This document shows positions 46,924 through 57,314 of a stretch of 64,000 bases of DNA, piece by piece; position 1 is the first letter of the stretch, and every line of letters begins with the position of its first letter. The stretch lies in assembly GCF_012273895.1 (NCBI RefSeq), contig NW_024045138.1, positions 992,001 to 1,056,000 of the forward strand, given 5' to 3'. The notes under the pieces were generated by a model, which did no database searches, was not told where the DNA came from, and saw only the letters and a program-made list of their open reading frames with translations. Source of the stretch: Zerene cesonia. Lineage: Eukaryota > Arthropoda > Insecta > Lepidoptera > Pieridae. Both the position numbers and the translations under genes were made by a program.

Positions 46924-48062
46924 CTTAGTCTGGCCATAAATACTGTTACACTTAATTATAAAAAAATATTACATTTGAATTTCGAATCTGTCNNNNNNNN
47001 NNNNNNNNNNNNNNNNNNNNNNNNNNNNNNNNNNNNNNNNNNNNNNNNNNNNNNNNNNNNNNNNNNNNNNNNNNNNNNNNNNNNNNNNNNNNNNNNNNNN
47101 NNNNNNNNNNNNNNNNNNNNNNNNNNNNNNNNNNNNNNNNNNNNNNNNNNNNNNNNNNNNNNNNNNNNNNNNNNNNNNNNNNNNNNNNNNNNNNNNNNNN
47201 NNNNNNNNNNNNNNNNNNNNNNNNNNNNNNNNNNNNNNNNNNNNNNNNNNNNNNNNNNNNNNNNNNNNNNNNNNNNNNNNNNNNNNNNNNNNNNNNNNNN
47301 NNNNNNNNNNNNNNNNNNNNNNNNNNNNNNNNNNNNNNNNNNNNNNNNNNNNNNNNNNNNNNNNNNNNNNNNNNNNNNNNNNNNNNNNNNNNNNNNNNNN
47401 NNNNNNNNNNNNNNNNNNNNNNNNNNNNNNNNNNNNNNNNNNNNNNNNNNNNNNNNNNNNNNNNNNNNNNNNNNNNNNNNNNNNNNNNNNNNNNNNNNNN
47501 NNNNNNNNNNNNNNNNNNNNNNNNNNNNNNNNNNNNNNNNNNNNNNNNNNNNNNNNNNNNNNNNNNNNNNNNNNNNNNNNNNNNNNNNNNNNNNNNNNNN
47601 NNNNNNNNNNNNNNNNNNNNNNNNNNNNNNNNNNNNNNNNNNNNNNNNNNNNNNNNNNNNNNNNNNNNNNNNNNNNNNNNNNNNNNNNNNNNNNNNNNNN
47701 NNNNNNNNNNNNNNNNNNNNNNNNNNNNNNNNNNNNNNNNNNNNNNNNNNNNNNNNNNNNNNNNNNNNNNNNNNNNNNNNNNNNNNNNNNNNNNNNNNNN
47801 NNNNNNNNNNNNNNNNNNNNNNNNNNNNNNNNNNNNNNNNNNNNNNNNNNNNNNNNNNNNNNNNNNNNNNNNNNNNNNNNNNNNNNNNNNNNNNNNNNNN
47901 NNNNNNNNNNNNNNNNNNNNNNNNNNNNNNNNNNNNNNNNNNNNNNNNNNNNNNNNNNNNNNNNNNNNNNNNNNNNNNNNNNNNNNNNNNNNAAGTAATA
48001 AATGTTATTTGCAGTTAACAATTTTCTTTTTTCTTTATTACAATATTTATGGCAAGACTAGG
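46924..48062 (-). mobile_element. Mariner-like element 2 (interior unknown)
   Basis: The readable ends are the exact reverse complement of those of the element at 44705-45836, with no difference seen in about 66 bp on either side. The interior is N. Confidence 0.75.
46993..47992. other. Assembly gap, exactly 1000 N
   Basis: Same length and same position inside the element as the first gap. Open frames across it are artefacts. Confidence 0.98.
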
Positions 48063-49654
48063 TATTGTTGCACCATTTTGTCGTTGAAATACGTACGTAA
48101 AATTAAGTTTAGCTTGATATGATAATATAAAGTGTACATAGTATAGTATTAGATATGTATGAAATATAATACCTATATAAATAAATGTGTTTTTGATTTA
48201 CATCACTGTAATAATTAATGAAGTTTCGACTCTCAAACTGCATTTAGATTAGATTACGGTTTGGTTATTATAAGGAAAAGAAATAAACACTGCAATTTAT
48301 AACAAACACTGAAGAAGAAAATGTCAAAATTCCTGAACTGAAATGTCGAGATTTTCAATACTTTATGCAGCGAAATGTTTTATAAAACATTTGAAAATCT
48401 ATCGACCCTTGCACATCACTAGGTATAAATCTCAGCATTTGCTAAGAATTTTATTCGTACACTTTAAACTTTGCGAACGTAAAGTGGTATGTATCTTATT
48501 ATAATGGATTACACTTCTTAATTGCTCAGCTAAAGTTCTACTCAAGTTATAACTTAAGTCTATCGAACATACGGCTTATTCTGTGTCTTGGGAATATTTC
48601 CTTAACTTAATTACTTACTACTTTACTTACTTACTAGATACATCTTTAATCCCGTATATTTTTAGTGATGTAATAACTTTAGTTATACTAATTACAATGG
48701 TTAAAAAAAACAAGCATTAATATTGATTATAATTACTCATGACGATATATTTTCTCATTTTAATTTTTTGATTATTTAAAATTTCAAGTATAAATATTAT
48801 TTTAACTGCCTATAAATTCTTCACGATCTTAATAAAAACTGTTTGGTTTTTCTCCTTGCATGACCACAAGTAAATTTGACATTAACAATGATTTTATTTC
48901 TGACCTCGCGATAGTAAACACTGATGCACTCCAATGCTCTTGAAAAGAAACTTATCGAGGGTAGATATACAATATGAGGTCATAAATAAAGGGCTGCCCC
49001 AAAGCACATAATATTAAACAATAACACACAAGCACGTGTAAAAGGATTTAGCGTAAAAAATGCCCCTAAGTTATTTCGCCCCGCGTAGCAGGAATCCATC
49101 AAAGGCCCGGCTACAAGGGCTAGGGTTGGCACGATCGAGTTTCAATTAATTTTGTTTAAATATATTACTAATAGTTTGTTTGACTGTATAAATATAAATT
49201 ATTATTGGAAGTTATATTTAATTATAACACAAATATAACAATTGATCGAAGTAAAATTATTAACAAATATGTGTTTTCATCAAAAATTTCTATAATTACA
49301 CTTTTCTCAACTACATTTTATGGCAAGTTTAAATCTAGGCCTACTGTTCAAATTAGGGCGTATAGGATAAACTAAAGTGTACGTTAATTATAACTCCAAT
49401 ACTTCCATGAATTCGTAACAAAATAGTTTGACATATTGTTTGTCACATAAATATGTTTAACGGAAACCAATTTTTTATAAATATCGATCTATAATTTAGA
49501 TTTATTTGCAAGCTTCTTACATACTTAGTAAAACAAACTTTAAAGCCTCACATATCATGACATAGTTTAATTCCGCCACAGACTTCTTAGAGATACTGAA
49601 TCCAAAAGATTACATATAATAGTTGTGATTACATATAATTATTTCGTTTCGTTG
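48063..49654. other. Dystrophin intron sequence
   Basis: AT-rich, nothing recognisable apart from a short GC-richer patch near 49075-49130. Confidence 0.45.
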
Positions 49655-49660
49655 GCAGCC

Positions 49661-49740
49661 CTACAGCGACCCCACCTGGCGCCGACCGCCGCAAGTCAAA
49701 CAGTCTCCGACAAACGTCGTGCTTTGGACAACTACCGAAT
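49661..49740. other. GC-rich islet with exon-like edge
   Basis: After TTTCGTTTCGTTGGCAG the sequence turns abruptly GC-rich (CCCTACAGCGACCCCACCTG, then GCGCCGACCGCCGCAAGTCA). All three plus frames stay open for about 70 bases. No donor of good quality follows and no family is recognisable. It may be a decayed exon or a fragment of a transposon gene. Repeat R follows at about 49866-49985. Confidence 0.25.
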
Positions 49741-50154
49741 TACATCTAGCTCGTAATATACATTTTGGACGTGAGCACTTTGTAATTATTTCTAAGGCTA
49801 CATCAATAATATCGATATTATCTTCTTTGTCTTATTTAAATTGTTGCTTTTTTATCTCACAGTCGGCAATGGTTCAAATTTGTATACTTATCAGAGATCA
49901 GCGACAATTCCATGAGTTTATCTTATTATCCTCATTAGGATCGCCAGGATTAAACAATTTCCGTACGTATACTATGTATAAGAGTTAATAGGACAATTTA
50001 GTTGACAGCGAGTTCTTTAATTTTTTATTCCTATAATATATATAATAACAATTTTTCTATCGTATTAAATTTATAGCTTCATATTTTTTCATTAACTCTA
50101 AATCCTGCGTTACAAAAACAATATCTGCTTATTTATGCAGTGAATTAAGGCATG

Positions 50155-50500
50155 TGTGTTGTATGTGGTAGTCGAGCACGCTTCGGCACGAATTGGGCCA
50201 GCTCGCACCGGGGAAGTACCACACCTCCACAGAAAACCGGCGTGAAATAGCATACTGCTGTGTTTCGTTCGGTGAGTGGGGGAGCCGGAGGCCCATATCC
50301 TTTTCCCTACCCTTCCCTGTCCTTTCCTTTATTCCTCTCGTCAATCCTTTCCTAATCCCTTTCCCATTTGAAGTCGGCAATCCATTTGAAGAGGCGTAAG
50401 GTCTGCAATCGACCTTACACCTCTCCAAATGTTCATGGGCGGTGGTAGCGCTTACCATCAAGCGACCCACCAGCTCCATTGCCAACTATGACATAAAAAA
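50155..50500 (-). repeat. Dispersed repeat Q
   Basis: Starts with GTGGTAGTCGAGCACGCTTC, has GCTCGCACCGGGGAAGTACC and GGCGTGAAATAGCATACTGC, and ends GGGCGGTGGTAGCGCTTACC with an A run. On the minus strand it ends in GTCGAGTGTGTT-like flank. An open frame of 118 codons crosses it but the sequence is repeat, not gene. A plus-strand partner is at 51048-51255. Confidence 0.7.
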
Positions 50501-51047
50501 AAAAATGTTTTTAGTACATATAGCATTAACAGATGTCTCATAAAGTGAAAGCCGTGGCAAGCCGAGGCGAGAAACTAGTGTGTAGATAAAATATGATCAA
50601 ACTCCAAATACCCATTTAACTCTGTATTCAGACATAAATATGTTCCATTTGGCGATAAACGGGACTGTAAAAATTTATGACTGTTTTATTTCACTATCAA
50701 ATCACTACGTATTAGGTTGTGATATGTTTATATGTCTTAGTTAAGATAACACCTTACAATGTAGGGTCTGTATGAAATAGAGGTTTCTGTAAGTAAACCA
50801 AATTCATAGGAATTTATATGAAATGTAGGTATTTAAATATGCTTTTTTTAAAAGTAATAATCATAAATATTTAAATTATTTGACAATAATTTGATATTCT
50901 TCGACACTACAAAGTTAAATTAAATAAAATTAATAAGATTTCCAACGGTGCAAGAATTTTTAAATTCAATCCAGTCGTTCTTGAGATTAGCGAGTTCAAA
51001 CATATAAATAAACTCTTCAGATTTATTTTATTGATTTTTTTTTTATG
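50501..51047. other. Dystrophin intron sequence
   Basis: Near 50545-50580 lies a Helitron-like 3' end (GTGGCAAGCCGAGGCGAGAA, then ACTAGT). Otherwise AT-rich. Confidence 0.45.
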
Positions 51048-51255
51048 TTACAGTCGGCAATGGAGCTGGTGGGACGCCTGACGGTAAGCGCCACCACCGC
51101 CCATGAACATTTGAAGAGGCATAAGGTCCATTGCAGACCTTACGCCTCTCCAAATGGATTGCCGACTTTTTGGGAAGGGATTAAGAAAGGATGGGCGATA
51201 GGAATAAAGGAAAGGACTGGGAAGGATAAGGAAAAGTATATGGGCCTCCGGATAT
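51048..51255 (+). repeat. Dispersed repeat Q, 3'-shortened
   Basis: GTCGGCAATGGAGCTGGTGG, GACGCCTGACGGTAAGCGCC and ATTGCAGACCTTACGCCTCT are the same as at 50155-50500 in the opposite orientation. It stops after TGGGCCTCCGG. Confidence 0.72.
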
Positions 51256-51743
51256 CTATATATTTATTTATAGATAATACAATATTTTATAACTTAATTT
51301 AGAAACCCTTTGGTTGTTCGTCACAAATAAATTGATATACAACTAATTCTAAAGAAATTTCTTTACATAATTGGATTCCTTTATGATAAGTCACCCATAC
51401 GCCATTCCAGATAATAATCTATCTATGTATTTAATTTCACTCAAGTCGTTGCTATTTTTGCGATTTTTGTAGACATATTTATATTATTTATGTGTTTTTT
51501 TTTATAATATTCTCTTTACGTTGGGTTAAAACCTGTTAAAATTCAACTCTACTCAATTACTAACGTTATTAATGCGGAAATAACTCCGTCTGCCTCTTTT
51601 TCACGCCTAAACCACTTAAAGGATTTGATTGCAATTTAGGTGAAAGATAGTTTGTAACACGAAAACGAACGGGATCTATGCGGATAGAGATCCTTCGCCA
51701 ATATAATAATATATAATATAATAAATATAATATAATATAATTC
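51256..51743. other. Dystrophin intron sequence
   Basis: AT-rich, with an imprecise TAATA-type simple repeat at about 51702-51742. Confidence 0.5.
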
Positions 51744-51902
51744 TACTATAATATTATGAATGCGAAAGTTTGTAAGGATGTGTGTATTTGTTGCTCTTTT
51801 ACGCAAAAACTACTGAACCGATTGCAATGAAATTTGGTACGTAGATAGCTGAAAAGCTGGAATAACATAGAGGCTACTTACTTGACTTACGCGGGTGATA
51901 TA
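51744..51902 (+). mobile_element. Helitron-like element, family A, 3' end lost
   Basis: Starts TCTACTATAATATTATGAAT, continues with AAACTACTGAACCGATTGCA, and breaks off after GACTTACGCGGGTGA into an ATATATAATA tract. The terminal hairpin is missing. Confidence 0.75.
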
Positions 51903-54530
51903 TATAATAATATATCGATCCCAAGTAAATAAATAAGTAGATCGATAGATTCGGTGTTGTGTCTTAATATATAAGTTAAATTTGAAGCGCAGCCAAGTGC
52001 AGAAGCTAGTTAACGAGTATAAATCGCTGACAGCGCGACGACATATCGTATAATTTTATAAGCAATATAAAAGCAATGAAAGAGTTAAAGTCGATAATAA
52101 ATATGCGAAAACAATATGTCTGCTATGAGACTGTTATATTTTTATTTGTTTTTAATCAACATAGGAAAGATTTAATTGAATACTAGCGTTACTTTGCAGT
52201 TTTATAACCTTACTAGTTACACGCCCCAGCTCCGCCCGTATTTATCGATTTATCGTAATCAAAATAATATAAACTGTCCTATCTTTTAATTTAGATTACA
52301 CTGCACATAGTATGCAAATTTGATTAGAATCGGTTGAGTAGTTCGGGAGTCCAAATTCCAAGTGATTTAATAAATTTTTTAATGTATGTAAACCTTCCTC
52401 TTGAATCACACTCTATCTATTAAAAAACCCCATCAAAATCTGTTGAGTAGTTTTAAAGATTTAAGCATATATAGAGATATAGAGATATAGTGACATAGGG
52501 ACATAGGAAGCGACTTTGTTTTATACTATAGTGATTTGATTTGGCGAAAGCTCTTAATGAAGTTCACAGTTGTGTGAGATTTTTTAATTAAGCGTTAAAA
52601 ATGACGTCATTTATAAAACACAGGCAGGCGGCGTCACGGGGCGAACTATATTACAGACGATTAATATGGAATGCGTTTTTGTTTGAGAAATCGTTCCTAG
52701 ACCTTATAGTACGCAAAGATTCTTGTTCAGTTTATTTATTTATTAATAACTATTAAATATGAGCTACATAAAGGACTCTTACTTCTATTATATGCAAAAT
52801 ATATTAGGTCGCCTTATCATTTAATAGTGTTCTCTTCCAGGCAAACGAGCAAATGGTTGCCAGCTTAATAACATGAAATTGTTTAGTATTTAATTTACTC
52901 ACAATTTTATATTGCATTAGCTGTGCGCCGCGGTTTTACCCGCGTAGTAAATGATGTTATGTAACATAAATCCTTCTTCAATAAATGGGCTATCTAACTC
53001 TGAAAGAAGTTATCAAATCGGACCAGTAGTTCCTGAGATTAGCGCGACATCGATCAAATATTAACTAAACAAACAAACTATTCAACTTATTTTATTAGTG
53101 TAGATAAAATAAATTATTTAAAAATTGTCGTGTAACATAAGAACCTCATATATACAATTCGTTATATTAATTAATAAAAAAATCATTTACGCATAATCTA
53201 GGGTTCTATTAAGAAAGAAAAGCTTAATTAAAAAGTTTCATAAAACACAAACCACAGACCTGGGAAATAACTAGCAAGTCTAAAGTCTAGGTCTCCCGAG
53301 CACGTGGAGCTAACTAGGTTAGACCTAATTGACAGCACTTCATCGAAGCTCGATTTAATTGTGGTAATTGTATCAGCTGCAGACACCGGCAGCCATTTTA
53401 TACACCTTTTGTGAATATCCGATACTTTATAACGATATTTATTGATAACCCGTACCTCCATCGCACATCTATATAAATACACTAATATTATAAAAAACAA
53501 ACTTTTTATCTAAAAATAAACTCTTGTGTTTTTGTATAATTGTAACGTTTTTACGCAAAAACCTTTGCACCGATTTTAAAAATTCTTTCACCTTTAAAGC
53601 TGCAACTAAACTAAGTGACATAGGTTATATATGTACACGGGCGAAGCCGGGACGAATAACTAGTGATTTAAAGAATATAGTTTGAAAAAACTAAACTGCT
53701 CATTATAATATCAACTCAATTGTCTTCACTCTTATACAGAGTATATGTACGTAAGGAAATATTTAATACTGGCGATCCTACTAAGGATAATAACATAAAC
53801 TCATGATCCTTGATAAGTGTACAAAGTTTGAATTAACTTTGTGCGTTAAACGTGCGTCAAAATTAGGATCTAAGGGAGTCGGTTACATACAAACATAACA
53901 ACATGCAGATGAAGGTAAAAAACAGATATTATACTGAACCTAACAATGCGGATCTAAACGATAAACATAAAAAGAACCGAGATAAATTAATAATATTAAT
54001 CAATAAATTTAGAATAACAATAGTAATGTGTAATTGTAAAAAAAACACTCTAAAAATTCTATCATAATCTGTTCATCCAGTCAGAAGTTCGAAGGTTACA
54101 AAGCCCCATAAAAATATAGTTGATTCGATAACCTCTTCCTTTATGGAGTCGGTTGAAAATGTTAATATAAGAGTAAAAAAATCATTGGAAAAATAATACG
54201 TGGATTTTATTTAAACTATAGTTGAATTACCTACAATATCCGTATGCCAATATGCTTACAGATTGAACGGATGTGATAAGCGTTAAAAAAATTGCAACCA
54301 CAATTTTGACAAAGAAATTTTTATATAATTTAATTTAAAAAAATGTATGTAAATAACGTTATTGTTGTAGCTGCGCTTTAATCTAATCTTGATAGTACGC
54401 ATTGTACTGCATATATTGTTAGATTTCATCCATACATTGTTTTTTCAATTATTTTATTTACAAATTGCCATAAATCAAAACCTATAGCTGAAGCAAATAA
54501 AGCTGGCATAGAAACCTGTATCCATCTCAC
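51903..54530. other. Dystrophin intron block
   Basis: Contains a minus-strand Helitron family B piece at about 52380-52545 (ending AAGCGACTTTGTTTTATACT), a minus-strand family C piece at about 52918-53105 (GCGCCGCGGTTTTACCCGCG, AATAAATGGGCTATCTAACT), a family D piece on the plus strand at about 53480-53663 (ends GGCGAAGCCGGGACGAATAA), repeat R on the minus strand at 53740-53910 and a family G repeat at 54030-54165. The minus-strand open frame at 53228-53500 has no recognisable motif. Confidence 0.6.
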
Positions 54531-54703
54531 CTTATAGCCATACTCTTAGCCTTCAGATGGTGCCATCGCTGGTTCATCTCATCCAGCCTCCGCTGCAGCA
54601 TGACAGCATCCTCTTGTGAGGACAGCGAGCCGAGCAGCCTCCGCCCTGTTCCCGTGAGGGAGGCGTAGACATCGCGATGCGTTTCTATCTCCGATTGGAG
54701 ATC
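54531..54703 (-). CDS. Dys: Dystrophin exon (end of a spectrin repeat)
   Basis: A 173 nt exon, phase 0 to phase 2, after ATTGTTTCCAG and before GTGAGATGG. It encodes 57 codons starting DLQSEIETHRDVYASLTGTG, with EDAVMLQRRLDEMNQRWHHL further on. The vertebrate equivalent is DLEGEIEAHTDVYHNL and DDAVLLQRRLDNMNFKWSEL, which makes the identification secure. It supplies the last two helices of a spectrin repeat. The final AG is completed by the first A of the exon at 46658-46802 to give Arg. It is the most upstream secure exon in the window. Confidence 0.96.
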
Positions 54704-55455
54704 CTGGAAACAATAGATTTCATATATTTACATTTATGCATGTGTTTGCTACGGTTTGGCAAAAAGACACGGGTTCGTAAGGCCTAGTGATCAAATGTTT
54801 TCTATTCCTTAAAAAATATCTTATTCACATTTATTTTTACATCATAAAGTGGGTTAGATTAAGAAGTAATGATTTAGATGATTCTTTTACCAGCAGAAAT
54901 CTACATTTTTCGTCAGCTTGTAGGCTATATTCGTTTTCGTTTTTATCATATATTTTTCTGTCTTGTAGATTTTTAATTATGCGTGGACAATACATACCAA
55001 ATAACAAACAATTAAACATTCACTTACGACTACGGCACACGTGTTTAAAAGCTGTTAAAGACTAACATATAAAACGGCTATGCAATTTCGCCAATATTTC
55101 ATACATCGAAATGATAACTTCTGTTCTTTACGTCGGTTGAAAAATACTTTTTGACACATTAAAAACGCTTTAATTTTTTACCCGATGTACTTAAATACCT
55201 TAATTAATCTTTTATCGTCCTTACATCTTCGTACTTCTACGAAATACTTGCCAAGTTCTTGCCTCTGAGCGTCGTTCAAAGTTCAAATGTGTAACAGACA
55301 ATGTTTGACGATGTTTATTACAAGAACGCAATATTCAACAGCAAATACATTGTAATGGAGATTCACTTGCTTTGACATCTTTAATGCTTATTACGTATAT
55401 AATCGTAGATGTGTTTGTCTTACATTTAACCTAATTTTTTGTAAATAGATAGGTG
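54704..55455. other. Dystrophin intron sequence
   Basis: AT-rich. Short open frames on both strands at 54787-55065 are complementary and incidental. Nothing else is recognisable. Confidence 0.5.
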
Positions 55456-55674
55456 CTTATGTGAATTATCCGCCTCCTTGGTACAGTGGTTAACGCGTGA
55501 GCGTAGAACCGAGGGGTCCTGGGTTCAATTCCCGGTGGGGACGCACAAAAAAAAAAATGAATGAATGGCTGATCACCTACTCGTCCCAAAAGAAAATCGA
55601 TCAGTGAAACAGATGTACATCATCTGCCCCATACCCCAGTAGGGGACACGGGACTTCACACTTATGTGAATTAT
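55456..55674 (+). mobile_element. SINE family 2, complete, with 14-bp target duplication
   Basis: CTTATGTGAATTAT flanks it at 55456-55469 and 55661-55674. The head is tRNA-like: GGTACAGTGGTTAACGCG as box A and GGGTTCAATTCCC as box B. An A run near 55547 is followed by the body GAAAATCGATCAGTGAAACA and the end TAGGGGACACGGGACTTCAC. It is the best-preserved copy of this family in the window. Confidence 0.9.
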
Positions 55675-57255
55675 AGCTTAAGTTTAAACTAATGCGAACA
55701 TAGTGTTAAAATTTTTTATATAAATTGAATGTGAAAAGCAAATCCATTAAGTTATCTGAATGATGTCCATACACATACGTTTATAATACAAAATTAGAAA
55801 TTCACACGAACATAATGTTTCAATTCGAATCAGTCGTTCTGAAGATTAGCGCGTGCAAACAAACTTTTATATAGGCAAAAAATATGGTGACGATATTTAT
55901 AGAAACATGAAAAATAATGAATCAATTTATATGGTTTGGGCATTATTAAGTTATTGCAAAGTGCTTTTAAGTATTAAACTTGAAAGTGCGGTAAGCTACA
56001 GACTCGGGTAGTTAAGTCCGTACAAGATAGCATTCTATTTTGACACACCTGCGCCCGGCCACAGATTAAGTAATAAATAATAAACGTTAAATATGGTAAA
56101 TTCGTTAGAATTGCAAAATTTTCAATGATGTCAATGTTTTTGGTATGGAAGATGGAAGTCAATTATAATAAACTAGACGCTCGTTCCAGCTCGTCTCGAC
56201 TGCATACAAAATTTCATCAAAATCCGTTCAGTAGTTTCAACATGCTTGACGGACAAACATCCAAACAAACAAATTTTCGCATTTATAATATTAGTGTGAT
56301 TTTACACAATGTACGTGTTTTACACGTGTACGCAACGGTACTATAATTTTATCGTGTTAGATAGATCCTATTTTTTAAAAGGGATAATTGATAATTGCTA
56401 AATATCTCTACTAATAAATAATAATAGAAATGGCAACGTAGCTTTGTCTACCCGTCCGTCTCTTCTTCACACCTAAACTACTGAACCGATCGGTGTGAAA
56501 TTTTGCACAAAGATAGATCGAGAGCCGGTTAACTTTTATTAAGAAAATACTACAGGAACGCGAAGTGTGCCGGTTTTATATGGCTACGCTAGCGTATATA
56601 AAATAAGGAAAAAGCAGCAATTTGAATGAATCAAGCGCCACCGCCATTAAACCACAAAAGACTATAAAACGTCTATATCGCAACATAATAAAAAGCGACA
56701 ACCACATAAATACATTGTCGCATCTGCAAGATAGTCTTTGTATTGCGATAAAAATATACAGGTGGGTAATAAATCTTAAGGGAGCACTCTGACAAGATGA
56801 ATTGTGTGCCGGTTCTGCGTGGATATACTTTGGCTTATTACGCGCTGATTTACGGATACAATTACTATCATAGAAGCCGAAGGCGATAATACTTCATAAC
56901 TTTAATAACTACGCTTATTTGTGATACTTAAGTTATTGCTGGAAGTGATACATTTTGTTATGATGCTCTGATTTTATGTTTTATCTCAATCGTCATTAGT
57001 TGTTTTGAATAGATGTTCCTAAATCATTGAATAATTAAGAAAATTATGTTAATATTTTTTGTTATTACTGCGTTTTTTCATTATTATTATTATACATGAC
57101 AAGACTTTACTAACGTATAAGCAAAACGAAGTAATGAACTATGAGAAGAGAGTAGGTTATAATATATATATACTTATTCTTTTTTTTAGGTACATTAGAG
57201 TTACATAGCTTCTTTTTTTTTAAACAATGATCCCTGTGCTAGGTTAAAACCTGTG

Positions 57256-57256
<1 letters not shown>
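55675..57256. other. Intron-like block
   Basis: Near 56165-56300 lies a Helitron-like fragment (CATCAAAATCCGTTCAGTAG, ATTTATAATATTAGTGTGAT). A family F piece lies at about 56405-56600 (ATCGGTGTGAAATTTTGCAC). No exon is supported. Confidence 0.5.

Positions 57257-57311
<55 letters not shown>
57257..57311. repeat. (AT)n microsatellite
   Basis: About 27 AT units, the longest simple repeat in the window. Confidence 0.95.

Positions 57312-57314
<3 letters not shown>

Noticed and set aside
44746..48021. Long open frames of about 350 codons across the two N runs
   Set aside because: They consist almost entirely of unknown bases and only reflect the absence of stop codons in N.
50129..50485. 118-codon minus-strand open frame
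   Set aside because: It lies inside dispersed repeat Q, which recurs reversed at 51048-51255 with a broken frame.
55471..55545. Possible tRNA gene
   Set aside because: The sequence has Pol III-type boxes but no complete cloverleaf acceptor stem; it is the head of a SINE flanked by a target duplication.
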